DNA from: a bacterium Ga0077546
GTDB taxonomy: Bacteria; Cyanobacteriota; Vampirovibrionia; Obscuribacterales; Obscuribacteraceae
Reading direction: 5' to 3'
Assembly: GCA_001464165.1 (NCBI GenBank)
Contig: LNEX01000292.1
Coordinates: 1 to 5,900, forward strand
Length of the DNA: 5,900 nucleotides
Made by a program: the position numbers and the translations under genes. Below the pieces are notes generated by a model. The model saw only the letters and a program-made list of their open reading frames with translations. It was not told the origin of the DNA and did not search any database. Shown here in pieces: positions 1-4,905 of the stretch. Position 1 is the stretch's first letter; every line of letters begins with the position of its first letter.

Positions 1-561
1 AGGAGAGATGTCGGCGTTGATGATCACGCGTTTGCCGACAAGAGGCTGGTCGAGAACGGCGATCACTTGCCCTTCGGTGAAGAAGTGCTGGTGATAGCGG
101 CCATTGCTGTCGAACCAGTAGAAGTACGGCACGGAACTGCCGAAAGTGCCGTCGTCTTGCATCATCTCGGTGGTGATCTGCACTTCGCCGCCGATGAGGA
201 TGCGCATGCCCTCGTAGTGGGTGCAATCTTTGCCGCAGTCGTCCTTGTCGATGGAAGAGCGCGGGGTGAGGCGTTTGCCACCGGAGGTGACTTTGCCTTC
301 CACCGTCGAGTAGAGAATCACTGCCCCGGTTTTCGGCGAGAGCACATAGAAGTGCTTGACCGAGCCCGGCTTGTTGTCCTGTTTGTAGCGTCCGGCGATG
401 TTCTCTTGTTCGGTTGTGCGACCAGTGGCAGGATTCGGGCGAACCTCCACATGGGTGGGTTTGACTCCAGATGACGATACGACACCCTGAGCAAACGCCG
501 CACCGACCATGAGAGCAACACCAATCGCCACGGCTGTGGAGACTGTTTGCAATCTGTTCAT
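1..561 (-). CDS. Secreted protein of unknown function, 5' part only
   Basis: The first 187 codons are present and the frame stays open off the window edge, so the C-terminus is missing. The ATG at 561 has a ribosome-binding site, GGAG, five bases upstream. Residues 1-24 form a typical signal peptide: a short basic start (MNR), a hydrophobic run (about 8-22) and an AFA|Q cleavage site, so the protein is likely exported to the periplasm or outside. The mature part begins with a Ser/Pro/Thr-rich linker (about 25-50), followed by a beta-rich globular region with many aromatic residues. Two cysteines lie close together (C109, C113) and could form a disulfide or bind metal. A His/aromatic cluster, YHQHFF, lies at 156-161. 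I do not recognise the family and assign no function. The codons look richer in G/C at third positions than in the genes near the right edge. Coding is well supported; the role is unknown. Confidence 0.8.
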   Translation of the reverse strand, partial: MNRLQTVSTAVAIGVALMVGAAFAQGVVSSSGVKPTHVEVRPNPATGRTTEQENIAGRYKQDNKPGSVKHFYVLSPKTGAVILYSTVEGKVTSGGKRLTPRSSIDKDDCGKDCTHYEGMRILIGGEVQITTEMMQDDGTFGSSVPYFYWFDSNGRYHQHFFTEGQVIAVLDQPLVGKRVIINADISP

Positions 562-573
562 TGGGACTCCTAA

Positions 574-587
574 AGTTTGCGTAAACT
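574..587. repeat. Inverted repeat just upstream of the secreted-protein start
   Basis: AGTTT-GCGT-AAACT is an inverted repeat with 5-bp arms and a nearly self-complementary centre (one mismatched pair). It lies 13-26 bases upstream of the ATG at 561, next to the ribosome-binding site. A bound repressor or RNA structure here could control the gene, but a short A/T-rich palindrome can also arise by chance. Confidence 0.3.
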
Positions 588-667
588 CTCGTCAACCAGA
601 CACCCCGGATTGTTCGCTCTGCAACTTCACCTCAGCGCTGCCATATCTCTTTTGTGTGCTCGTACCG

Positions 668-750
668 GCAACTGAGTTGCTGGTAGAAAGAGTGGTGGCA
701 GTGAGTTGGTTTGGCTGAAGAGAAAAAACGACCTGGAGTGAATTGAGTTG
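668..750. repeat. Three copies of TGAGTTG, one inside a 13-base palindrome
   Basis: The heptamer TGAGTTG (CAACTCA on the minus strand) occurs at 673-679, 702-708 and 744-750. The first copy belongs to the perfect palindrome GCAACT-G-AGTTGC at 668-680. They lie 110-190 bases upstream of the secreted-protein start, where activator or repressor sites would be expected. That they form a regulator-binding array is inference. Confidence 0.3.
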
Positions 751-958
751 AAAGAGATAACTAATGGTTAGCAGCTGTGGGGATAGCGGGGAAAGGTAAG
801 TAATGTAACAGGGATAAAAGCCCTTCTCTTTACACTTCTTGATAAGCCGTCACGCCCCACTGGGTCAGCGTCTTAGCCGCTAGCAAGTTGGCGCAACGTG
901 GGTGAGCTTTGGTGTCTGTTTATTGCAGTCAGCGAGGGGTGGGGAATCTACGCATGTG

Positions 959-1984
959 CTATCTATCGCGAGGGTTGGCGCGAGGGTGGAGGTGATTGAA
1001 AAATTGCTCGGCGCAGACCCGCCATGATTTAGTCTCAGCAAAGGCGCGGCAAGCAGCCGGGTCAAGTTGCAGAGCCTCTAGAGCGGCTTGATTCAGGTTT
1101 TCGTTGAGACAGCCAACACTGGTAGCGCCAAGGGTTCCTCCAATAATGTCTTTAGGACCTGTAACCGGATATGCCGCCACTGGCAGTCCGGAAGCCAGCG
1201 CTTCTAGCACTACAAGGCCGAAGGTATCGGTGCGGCTAGGAAAAACAAATACATCGGCGGCTGCATAGTGCTGCGCTAACTCTTCGCCGCTCTTGCTGCC
1301 GACAAAATGGGCATTGGGGTAACGGCTCACCATCTCTTTATATTGCGGGCCATCGCCAACCACTAATTTGCTCCCTGGCAAATCTAGGTTCAAGAAGGCC
1401 CCAATATTCTTTTCTACAGAAACACGGCCAATGTAAGCAAAAATCGGTCGCGGCAACTGCAGAAACGATTTGTCACGGGGGTGGAACAGTTCAGTATCCA
1501 CTCCTCGTGTCCACTCCACTACATTAGCAAAGCCAAAGTCACTAAGAGCTTCTTTCATCGAGGCTGTGGGCACCATGACTGCCTTTGATTGGGCGTGGAA
1601 GTGTCTAAGCCAGGCATAAGTGATGCTCTTGGGTACACCCATCTTTGCTTTGAGATATTCAGGAAAGCGGGTGTGGTAAGCGGTTGTGAAAGGGAACTTG
1701 CTGCGCAGGCAGAGTTTTCGTGCTGCCATTCCCAGTGGGCCTTCGGTAGAAATGTGGATGGCGTCGGGGTTGAAGCCCTCAACCATGGTCTTGAGTTTCT
1801 TGCCTATGCCCACTGCCAATCTTATTTCTGGATAGGTGGGGCAAGGAAAGTTGCGGAATTGGTCGGGGCTGATCAGCAGCACATCGTGCCCCATTTTACG
1901 CAGCTCCGCTAACAGGTGTGTATGTGTGCGAACGACACCGTTCACCTGTGGATGCCAGGCATCCGTGATGATTGCGATTTTCAT
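959..1984 (-). CDS. GT4-family glycosyltransferase, Agt/MgtA-like
   Basis: The 341-residue protein is a complete GT-B glycosyltransferase of family GT4. The N-terminal Rossmann half starts MKIAIITDAWHPQVNGVVRT, the acceptor-side pattern of the MgtA/SQD2-like branch, and HTRFPEY lies at 104-110. The C-terminal half has the nucleotide-sugar site: GRVSVEKN (186-193), GDGP (210-213) and PSRTDTFGLVVLEAL (249-263). In the last motif the first Glu of the usual E-x7-E pair is Asp253; this subfamily often has SRTDTFG here, so I do not read it as a defect. Family members transfer sugars such as mannose, glucose or glucuronate from a nucleotide sugar to lipid acceptors at the inner face of the cytoplasmic membrane. 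It follows the PlcP-like gene by 85 bases, so diacylglycerol is the likely acceptor (glycolipid synthesis of the Agt type). The sugar cannot be read from sequence. No clear ribosome-binding site precedes the ATG; a hairpin lies there instead. Confidence 0.9.
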   Translation of the reverse strand: MKIAIITDAWHPQVNGVVRTHTHLLAELRKMGHDVLLISPDQFRNFPCPTYPEIRLAVGIGKKLKTMVEGFNPDAIHISTEGPLGMAARKLCLRSKFPFTTAYHTRFPEYLKAKMGVPKSITYAWLRHFHAQSKAVMVPTASMKEALSDFGFANVVEWTRGVDTELFHPRDKSFLQLPRPIFAYIGRVSVEKNIGAFLNLDLPGSKLVVGDGPQYKEMVSRYPNAHFVGSKSGEELAQHYAAADVFVFPSRTDTFGLVVLEALASGLPVAAYPVTGPKDIIGGTLGATSVGCLNENLNQAALEALQLDPAACRAFAETKSWRVCAEQFFNHLHPRANPRDR

Positions 1985-1993
1985 GATTTAAAT

Positions 1994-2017
1994 GCTTTCG
2001 TTAGATCGAGCGAAAGC
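1994..2017 (-). other. Hairpin between the two lipid-remodelling genes
   Basis: GCTTTCG and CGAAAGC form a perfect 7-bp inverted repeat with a 10-base loop, ending 9 bases upstream of the glycosyltransferase ATG. There is no U-tract, so it does not look like an intrinsic terminator. In the transcript it would occupy the place of the missing Shine-Dalgarno site, so it could tune translation or stability of the second gene. The structure is seen directly; the role is inferred. Confidence 0.4.
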
Positions 2018-2069
2018 TCAAGCCAATGCTTGGGCCTTCGCTGAGGTTGGTTAAGCCGATGCGGCCGGA

Positions 2070-2915
2070 TTAGTCAGCAGTTGCTTGCAGCGGGAGATCT
2101 GCCTGTAAATGGCGATGATGGCGATGGAGCACTTTGGGCTCAGTGCCCATTTGCCATTTGATCACAGCCAGACTGCCGTCCATTTCTTCTACCAGGGAGC
2201 TGCCTGTCTCTACCCAGTCTCCATCGTTCAGATAGAGAACTCCGTTGAGTTGGCGCATGGCCGGATGGTGGATGTGGCCGCAAAGAACAGCATCAAAGCC
2301 GTTTTCGTAAGCGTGCTTAGATACTGCTTCTTCAAAGTTGGTGATGAACTTGACCGCTTCCTTTACCTGCTTTTTGATGAAGCCAGAGAGCGACCAATAA
2401 GGCAGGCCAAGTTTGCGCCGGGCGAAGTTGAGCCAGCCGTTGAAGACTACGGTCATGTCGTAGGCCCAGCTGCCCAGATGTGCCAACCATTTGTGATAGC
2501 GCACGACACCGTCAAATTCATCACCGTGGATGATGAGAATTTTCAGGCCTTGCGCTGTGGTGTGTTCAGTGCAGTTGCGCACTTCTATGTCGCCGAAGAC
2601 TAGACCGTCGTAGTCACGGATGAATTCATCGTGATTTCCTGGAATGAAGACTACCTTAGTGCCTTTGCGGGCCTTGCGTAGTAGCTTCTGTAAGATGTCG
2701 TTGTGGCCTTGGGGCCAGAACCAACGGCGTTTTAATCGCCAGCCATCGATAATGTCTCCCACCAGAAAGAGATTTTCGCTCTCAGTGTGTTTGAGGAAAT
2801 CGAGTAGAAGAGCTGCCTGGCAACCAGGGGTGCCAAGGTGCACATCAGAGATAAATATGCTGCGATAACGCATAGAAATCTTTGCATTTACAGTTGTTTG
2901 CATTGCGTCGCTCAT
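2070..2915 (-). CDS. plcP: Metallophosphoesterase, PlcP-type phospholipase C (LpxH-like)
   Basis: This 281-residue calcineurin-like phosphoesterase has the full set of two-metal ligands: D24-x-H26 (SDVHLG), GDIID at 53-57, GNHDE at 93-97, H130-G-D and GHIHH at 213-217. The family includes LpxH (UDP-2,3-diacylglucosamine hydrolase) and PlcP. PlcP removes phosphoalcohol head groups from phospholipids under phosphate limitation, releasing diacylglycerol. I favour PlcP because segments such as DGWRLKR, PQGHNDILQKLLRKARKG and LGLPYWSLS match the PlcP proteins of rhizobia as I remember them, because it is longer than a typical LpxH (about 240 residues), and because a lipid-type glycosyltransferase follows on the same strand, the known plcP-agt arrangement. 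A role in lipid A synthesis remains possible. An ATG at 3020 would add 35 residues, but it has no ribosome-binding site and the extension looks unlike the family; the ATG at 2915 has GGAGGT at the right distance. The last 25 or so residues are His-rich, then a low-complexity tail. Confidence 0.88.
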   Translation of the reverse strand: MSDAMQTTVNAKISMRYRSIFISDVHLGTPGCQAALLLDFLKHTESENLFLVGDIIDGWRLKRRWFWPQGHNDILQKLLRKARKGTKVVFIPGNHDEFIRDYDGLVFGDIEVRNCTEHTTAQGLKILIIHGDEFDGVVRYHKWLAHLGSWAYDMTVVFNGWLNFARRKLGLPYWSLSGFIKKQVKEAVKFITNFEEAVSKHAYENGFDAVLCGHIHHPAMRQLNGVLYLNDGDWVETGSSLVEEMDGSLAVIKWQMGTEPKVLHRHHRHLQADLPLQATAD

Positions 2916-2922
2916 GATTGCT

Positions 2923-2928
2923 ACCTCC
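2923..2928 (-). promoter_or_regulatory. Ribosome-binding site that fixes the plcP start
   Basis: GGAGGT lies seven bases upstream of the ATG at 2915. This near-perfect anti-16S match decides for that start over the in-frame ATG at 3020, which has nothing comparable. Confidence 0.8.
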
Positions 2929-3226
2929 AGTGTTGATGGTGGAAAGAAAATCCCAAGTTTCTGCATCTCTTCTTCACGGCCAAGGCCAAGCTGCGCCCGT
3001 TCTTGATTGAATTCCAGCATGGAACTGAGAAGGGCTGCTTTGGGCTTGTTTGATTGGTTTTAGTAAAGGCTGCCTGATGAAGGAATGGATGAGATTAGGG
3101 ATACCTGAAACTAGCAATGATTGGTTTCTGTTCTGGGTAGTAAAGCTGAAATGAAAACTTGTATGACTTTTGTATTCTCTCTGTAATAGTGTTCGAAAGC
3201 CGCATTTGAGCGCTTACTGGCAAACT
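2929..3226. other. Upstream region of the plcP-glycosyltransferase unit
   Basis: No gene is supported here. The stretch 2916-3020 is open in the plcP frame but is judged to be leader, not protein. The region should contain the promoter of the lipid-remodelling unit; the best candidate is listed at 3169-3197. A pair of TCAT-containing elements (GTCAT and TTCAT, minus strand, within 3151-3167) recalls half-sites of an E. coli Pho box, but the repeat is 12 bases rather than 11, so it is not called. Confidence 0.45.
3169..3197 (-). promoter_or_regulatory. Weak candidate promoter for the plcP unit
   Basis: TTCGAA (3192-3197) and TACAAA (3169-3174), both read on the minus strand, are 17 bases apart and match the sigma70 boxes at 3/6 and 4/6 positions. 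Use of this promoter would give a 5' leader of roughly 245 bases before plcP. The match is weak and other starts closer to the gene are possible. Confidence 0.25.
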
Positions 3227-3255
3227 TTGCCGATTCAGCGCGGGCTGTTTATTAG
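3227..3255 (+). promoter_or_regulatory. Candidate plus-strand promoter of a short transcript
   Basis: TTGCCG (3227-3232) and TATTAG (3250-3255) are separated by exactly 17 bases and each matches the sigma70 consensus at 4/6 positions. Transcription would begin near 3262, just before a hairpin and the mini-ORF at 3316. No conventional plus-strand gene follows before 5449, so this promoter would serve a short RNA. Confidence 0.35.
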
Positions 3256-3315
3256 CGTAAGTAATTGTTAGAGCCGTTAGCGAGGCTCGCGCATGCCACC
3301 ACTGGAGGTGCTATC

Positions 3316-3339
3316 ATGCTGAGGTTATGGTGGGGTTAA
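3316..3339 (+). CDS. Seven-codon leader-like ORF, MLRLWWG
   Basis: ATG at 3316 is preceded by GGAGGT (3304-3309) with six bases between, a near-ideal start. The peptide MLRLWWG ends at TAA (3337-3339). Two adjacent Trp codons in so short an ORF, followed by hairpins, recall trpL-type leader peptides, in which ribosome stalling at Trp codons senses charged tRNA-Trp. There is no downstream trp gene here. The ORF is short enough that the composition may be accidental. Confidence 0.3.
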   Translation: MLRLWWG

Positions 3340-3381
3340 GGCTGGTAGATCGGCGCTTGCAAAGCGCTTAAGCCCTTCAAG

Positions 3382-3418
3382 TACTAAGGCCTCAGCGTTG
3401 ATTGCTGAGGCCTTAGTA
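3382..3418. terminator. Perfect 15-bp stem-loop, likely bidirectional terminator
   Basis: TACTAAGGCCTCAGC and GCTGAGGCCTTAGTA pair without mismatch around a 7-base loop. On the minus strand it lies about 70 bases beyond the stop of the small gene at 3486; on the plus strand it closes the candidate short transcript. Neither side has a strong U-tract, so it is not a textbook intrinsic terminator. It may end transcription weakly or protect the 3' end after Rho-dependent release at the neighbouring G-free stretch. Confidence 0.6.
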
Positions 3419-3426
3419 TTGTCTGC

Positions 3427-3477
3427 GGTGTTGGGTGTGGGTGGTGTTAGATTTAGATGATGATTAGGTTTAAGAAG
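3427..3477 (-). terminator. Rut-like G-free, C-rich segment after the small-gene pair
   Basis: The plus strand has no C for 51 bases, so the minus-strand transcript has no G here and 21 C. It begins 8 bases beyond the stop of the last small gene. Unstructured RNA rich in C and poor in G directly after a coding region is the usual loading site for Rho. The composition is seen directly; Rho action is inferred. Confidence 0.45.
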
Positions 3478-3485
3478 CACTAGCC

Positions 3486-3812
3486 TTAGTCTAGAGACTG
3501 CCATACAAGTGAAGCCATAGCTGCGTTTGTTTCTGGTTTTAAGCCCGGTCCAGAGTATGAAGCAACAACTATGTATGGGTTGTTCTGTCTAACGCATGAC
3601 AATTCAAGTAGAGCTGCCGAGCGTAAATTGGCAGTCGAGTAGACGTTCACAAGTAGGTAGTTTTCTTCTGAGCGCACCAGAGTCGCTAATATTCCCGGTT
3701 GCTCTTTAAGCTCAAGGTGAGAAATGAAAGGCCCTTCGAAATCGAGCGGGCCAATCTCAATCACTGCACTCGTTTGCTCGAAAATGTGACTATCCATGAG
3801 ACAGCTAGACAT
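3486..3812 (-). CDS. Small protein, diverged paralogue of its upstream neighbour
   Basis: This 108-residue protein has no signal peptide or membrane segment. It aligns with the protein of the gene just upstream: LDFEGPF (24-29) with IEFSGPY, a LELKEQPGIL block (34-42) with IEIEDKAGIF, and LVNVYSTANLRSAA (54-67) with VIDFGYSDSLREDL. The two look like products of an old tandem duplication. The GIL/VNVY outline recalls the GIY-YIG fold, but the tyrosines, the arginine and the C-terminal glutamate are missing, so nuclease activity is not expected. Three starts are possible. TTG at 3827 overlaps the upstream gene by 8 bases; ATG at 3812 lies 7 bases beyond that gene's stop; ATG at 3797 is also in frame. 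None has a good ribosome-binding site. I chose 3812 as the first ATG in a position that suits translational coupling. Function unknown. Confidence 0.7.
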   Translation of the reverse strand: MSSCLMDSHIFEQTSAVIEIGPLDFEGPFISHLELKEQPGILATLVRSEENYLLVNVYSTANLRSAALLELSCVRQNNPYIVVASYSGPGLKPETNAAMASLVWQSLD

Positions 3813-3819
3813 ATCTTTT

Positions 3820-4149
3820 TTAAGCAAACTGCAAAGTTTGCACTAAAGGTGGTTCTGCATTTTCGAACCAGTCTTCAATGGTTTTGACAAGCGAACCAGA
3901 GAGCGCTTTTTCACTTTGATTGATGTAGTGAACGCCGATGAAAAGTAGACCAGGATATTGTTTGGTCCATTGTTCAAATTCGTCCGGGTCAACTAAATCC
4001 TCACGGAGGCTATCGCTGTAACCAAAATCTATGACTTCGTACTGGTCATCATATTCTTGCATGACAACAAAGATGCCTGCTTTATCTTCGATTTCGATTG
4101 GCGTGCGATAAGGTCCTGAGAACTCAATATCGGCTACTAAAATTGACAT
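3820..4149 (-). CDS. Small GIY-YIG-like protein, probably not a nuclease
   Basis: This 109-residue acidic cytoplasmic protein begins MSILVADIEFSGPYRTPIEI. Its order of motifs follows a GIY-YIG domain: AGIFVV at 24-29 in place of GIY, VIDFGYSDSLRE at 39-50 in place of YIG and the helix after it, then W61, LLFIGVHY (68-75) and a C-terminal helix KTIEDWF (89-95) with a glutamate near the usual metal-binding position. The catalytic tyrosines are replaced by Phe27 and Asp41 or Phe42, and the helix lacks a clear catalytic Arg context, so a binding or structural role is more likely than cleavage. Similar small proteins exist as uncharacterised families in environmental bacteria; I know no assigned role. 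It is first in a two-gene unit with its paralogue, with a promoter candidate about 45 bases upstream. The fold call is inference; that the frame is a gene is well supported by the paralogy. Confidence 0.75.
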   Translation of the reverse strand: MSILVADIEFSGPYRTPIEIEDKAGIFVVMQEYDDQYEVIDFGYSDSLREDLVDPDEFEQWTKQYPGLLFIGVHYINQSEKALSGSLVKTIEDWFENAEPPLVQTLQFA

Positions 4150-4191
4150 AGTAAATACTCGCTGGTAAGTGTGGCGTGATTACTTGGTTGC

Positions 4192-4220
4192 TATATAGAA
4201 AGGTAAAAGGGGAATGTGTA
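4192..4220 (-). promoter_or_regulatory. Candidate promoter of the small paralogue pair
   Basis: TACACA (4215-4220) and TATATA (4192-4197), read on the minus strand, have a 17-base spacer and match the sigma70 boxes at 4/6 positions each. The predicted start near 4185 gives a leader of about 35 bases before the ATG at 4149. The position in an A/T-rich gap between the kinase remnant and the gene fits a promoter. Confidence 0.4.
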
Positions 4221-4270
4221 TAGAATCGACTAAAGCAGTTAAGACGAGGTAAAGATGTCTCGGTCATTAG

Positions 4271-4878
4271 TTAGTCAAGACGTTGATTAGTGCGCGTGAC
4301 GTAATGAAGATACTTATGAAGCTCTGCAGGGATGTCCTTTTGTCCCCGTGTATTCAGATCTGTTGATACTGCGCAAGGCTGACAGCGTGCACGAGCGTGA
4401 GCCTTGCAATAAATTGGCATTTTTTCAAAGTCATTGATTATTGAGACTAAGTCTTGGGCAACAATTTCTAGGCTCTGATAACGCTCTTCTAGTTCCTTCG
4501 CCAGCATCTGCGCCACGATGTACTCAAGTTCGTTAGGGAACCTTTTTCCGCCTGAGGCTTCGGCCAGTGTAGGCGACGGCTCTGCTAGATGCATCATCAA
4601 CGTTGCCATGGCATTGTTTCCAGTAAATGGCGCTCTCCCAGTTAAGGTTTCGAATATGGCACAACCTAGCGAGTAAATATCAGAGTGATAATCAACCTGG
4701 CTACCCGGGCACTGTTCGACGCGATAAACTTGCCCCGTGCCGCCTTTTCCCAAGAGGGAAAGCTCTTTGAAGCGCCCTCCAATATTTCCTCCTGGGCAAA
4801 TTCAGCCCCGGCCGCACCCTTGTCGGCATCGCTAGAAGGGCGGGTATCATTGAAATCAGACGGCGTCCATCGATTTAA
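4271..4878 (-). pseudogene. Remnant of a Hanks-type Ser/Thr protein kinase gene
   Basis: The frame open from 4801 down to the TAA at 4271 encodes FKELSLLGKGGTGQVYRVEQ, the kinase start with the glycine-rich ATP loop. It runs at once into CPGSQVDYHSDIYSLGCAIF, which belongs after the SPEQ motif at the end of the activation segment. The VAIK lysine, the HRD loop and the DFG motif, together about 150 residues, are absent. The late subdomains are kept: DIYSLG, TGRAPF and the ERYQS arginine. The tail includes CKAHARARCQPC, a possible zinc-binding cluster. Further upstream, another frame reads SDADKGAAGAEFAQEEILEG; one extra G in the GGAGGG run would join it to RFKELSLL, the usual entry to a kinase domain. 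There is no plausible start codon: the longest in-frame start is a TTG inside the ATP loop. Two separate lesions mean that no active kinase can be made, though the C-terminal fragment could be expressed. Confidence 0.85.
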
Positions 4879-4905
4879 TTACCGAGAGAGTTCAGTAGCT
4901 AATCA

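Larger units (their letters stand above)
562..958. other. Intergenic region without a supported gene
   Basis: About 400 bases separate the end of the glycosyltransferase gene from the start of the secreted-protein gene. The short open frames here have no ribosome-binding site or family resemblance. No strong terminator is visible after the glycosyltransferase stop. The region must contain the promoter of the secreted-protein gene, but no minus-strand -35/-10 pair is convincing. Visible structure is limited to the repeats listed at 668-750 and the inverted repeat at 574-587. Confidence 0.6.
3262..3418 (+). ncRNA. Candidate short structured transcript with a Trp-Trp mini-ORF
   Basis: The parts follow one another as in an attenuator leader or a small RNA: a promoter-like sequence (3227-3255), a hairpin GAGCC/GGCTC (3271-3288), a strong ribosome-binding site with a 7-codon ORF (3304-3339), a hairpin GCGCTT-GCA-AAGCGC (3354-3368), and a perfect 15-bp stem-loop (3382-3418). 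The transcript would be about 155 bases. No plus-strand biosynthetic gene lies downstream, so a classical attenuator in place is excluded; an orphaned leader or an independent small RNA remain possible. Each element is visible; that they form one transcript is inference. Confidence 0.3.

Noticed and set aside
67..474. Plus-strand 135-codon open frame opposite the secreted-protein gene
   Set aside because: The minus-strand frame has a start with ribosome-binding site and a signal peptide; the plus frame has neither and arises from high G+C content.
562..589. TTGACG with TAGGAG 17 bases away as promoter of the secreted-protein gene
   Set aside because: The supposed -10 box overlaps the ribosome-binding site and matches at only 3/6; transcription would start too late to include the site.
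2109..2603. Long plus-strand open frame opposite the phosphoesterase gene
   Set aside because: It is the antisense shadow of a well-supported gene, with no ribosome-binding site or family resemblance.
2916..3020. N-terminal extension of the phosphoesterase from ATG at 3020
   Set aside because: There is no ribosome-binding site at 3020, the added 35 residues do not resemble the family, and an excellent GGAGGT precedes the internal ATG at 2915.
3151..3167. Pho-box-like direct repeat upstream of plcP (GTCAT and TTCAT, minus strand)
   Set aside because: The spacing is 12 instead of 11 bases and the half-sites match poorly; it would be welcome given the gene function, but the sequence does not carry it.
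3340..3400. tRNA-Cys-like anticodon arm (stem GGCGC/GCGCT, loop TTGCAAA) with a TTCAAGT loop-like sequence downstream
   Set aside because: No matching D stem, T stem or acceptor stem can be formed, so this is a chance resemblance inside a hairpin.
3427..3444. Possible two-layer G-quadruplex on the plus strand (GG, GGG, GGG, GG)
   Set aside because: Two tracts are only two G long, which gives a weak motif; the C-rich, G-free reading on the minus transcript explains the composition better.
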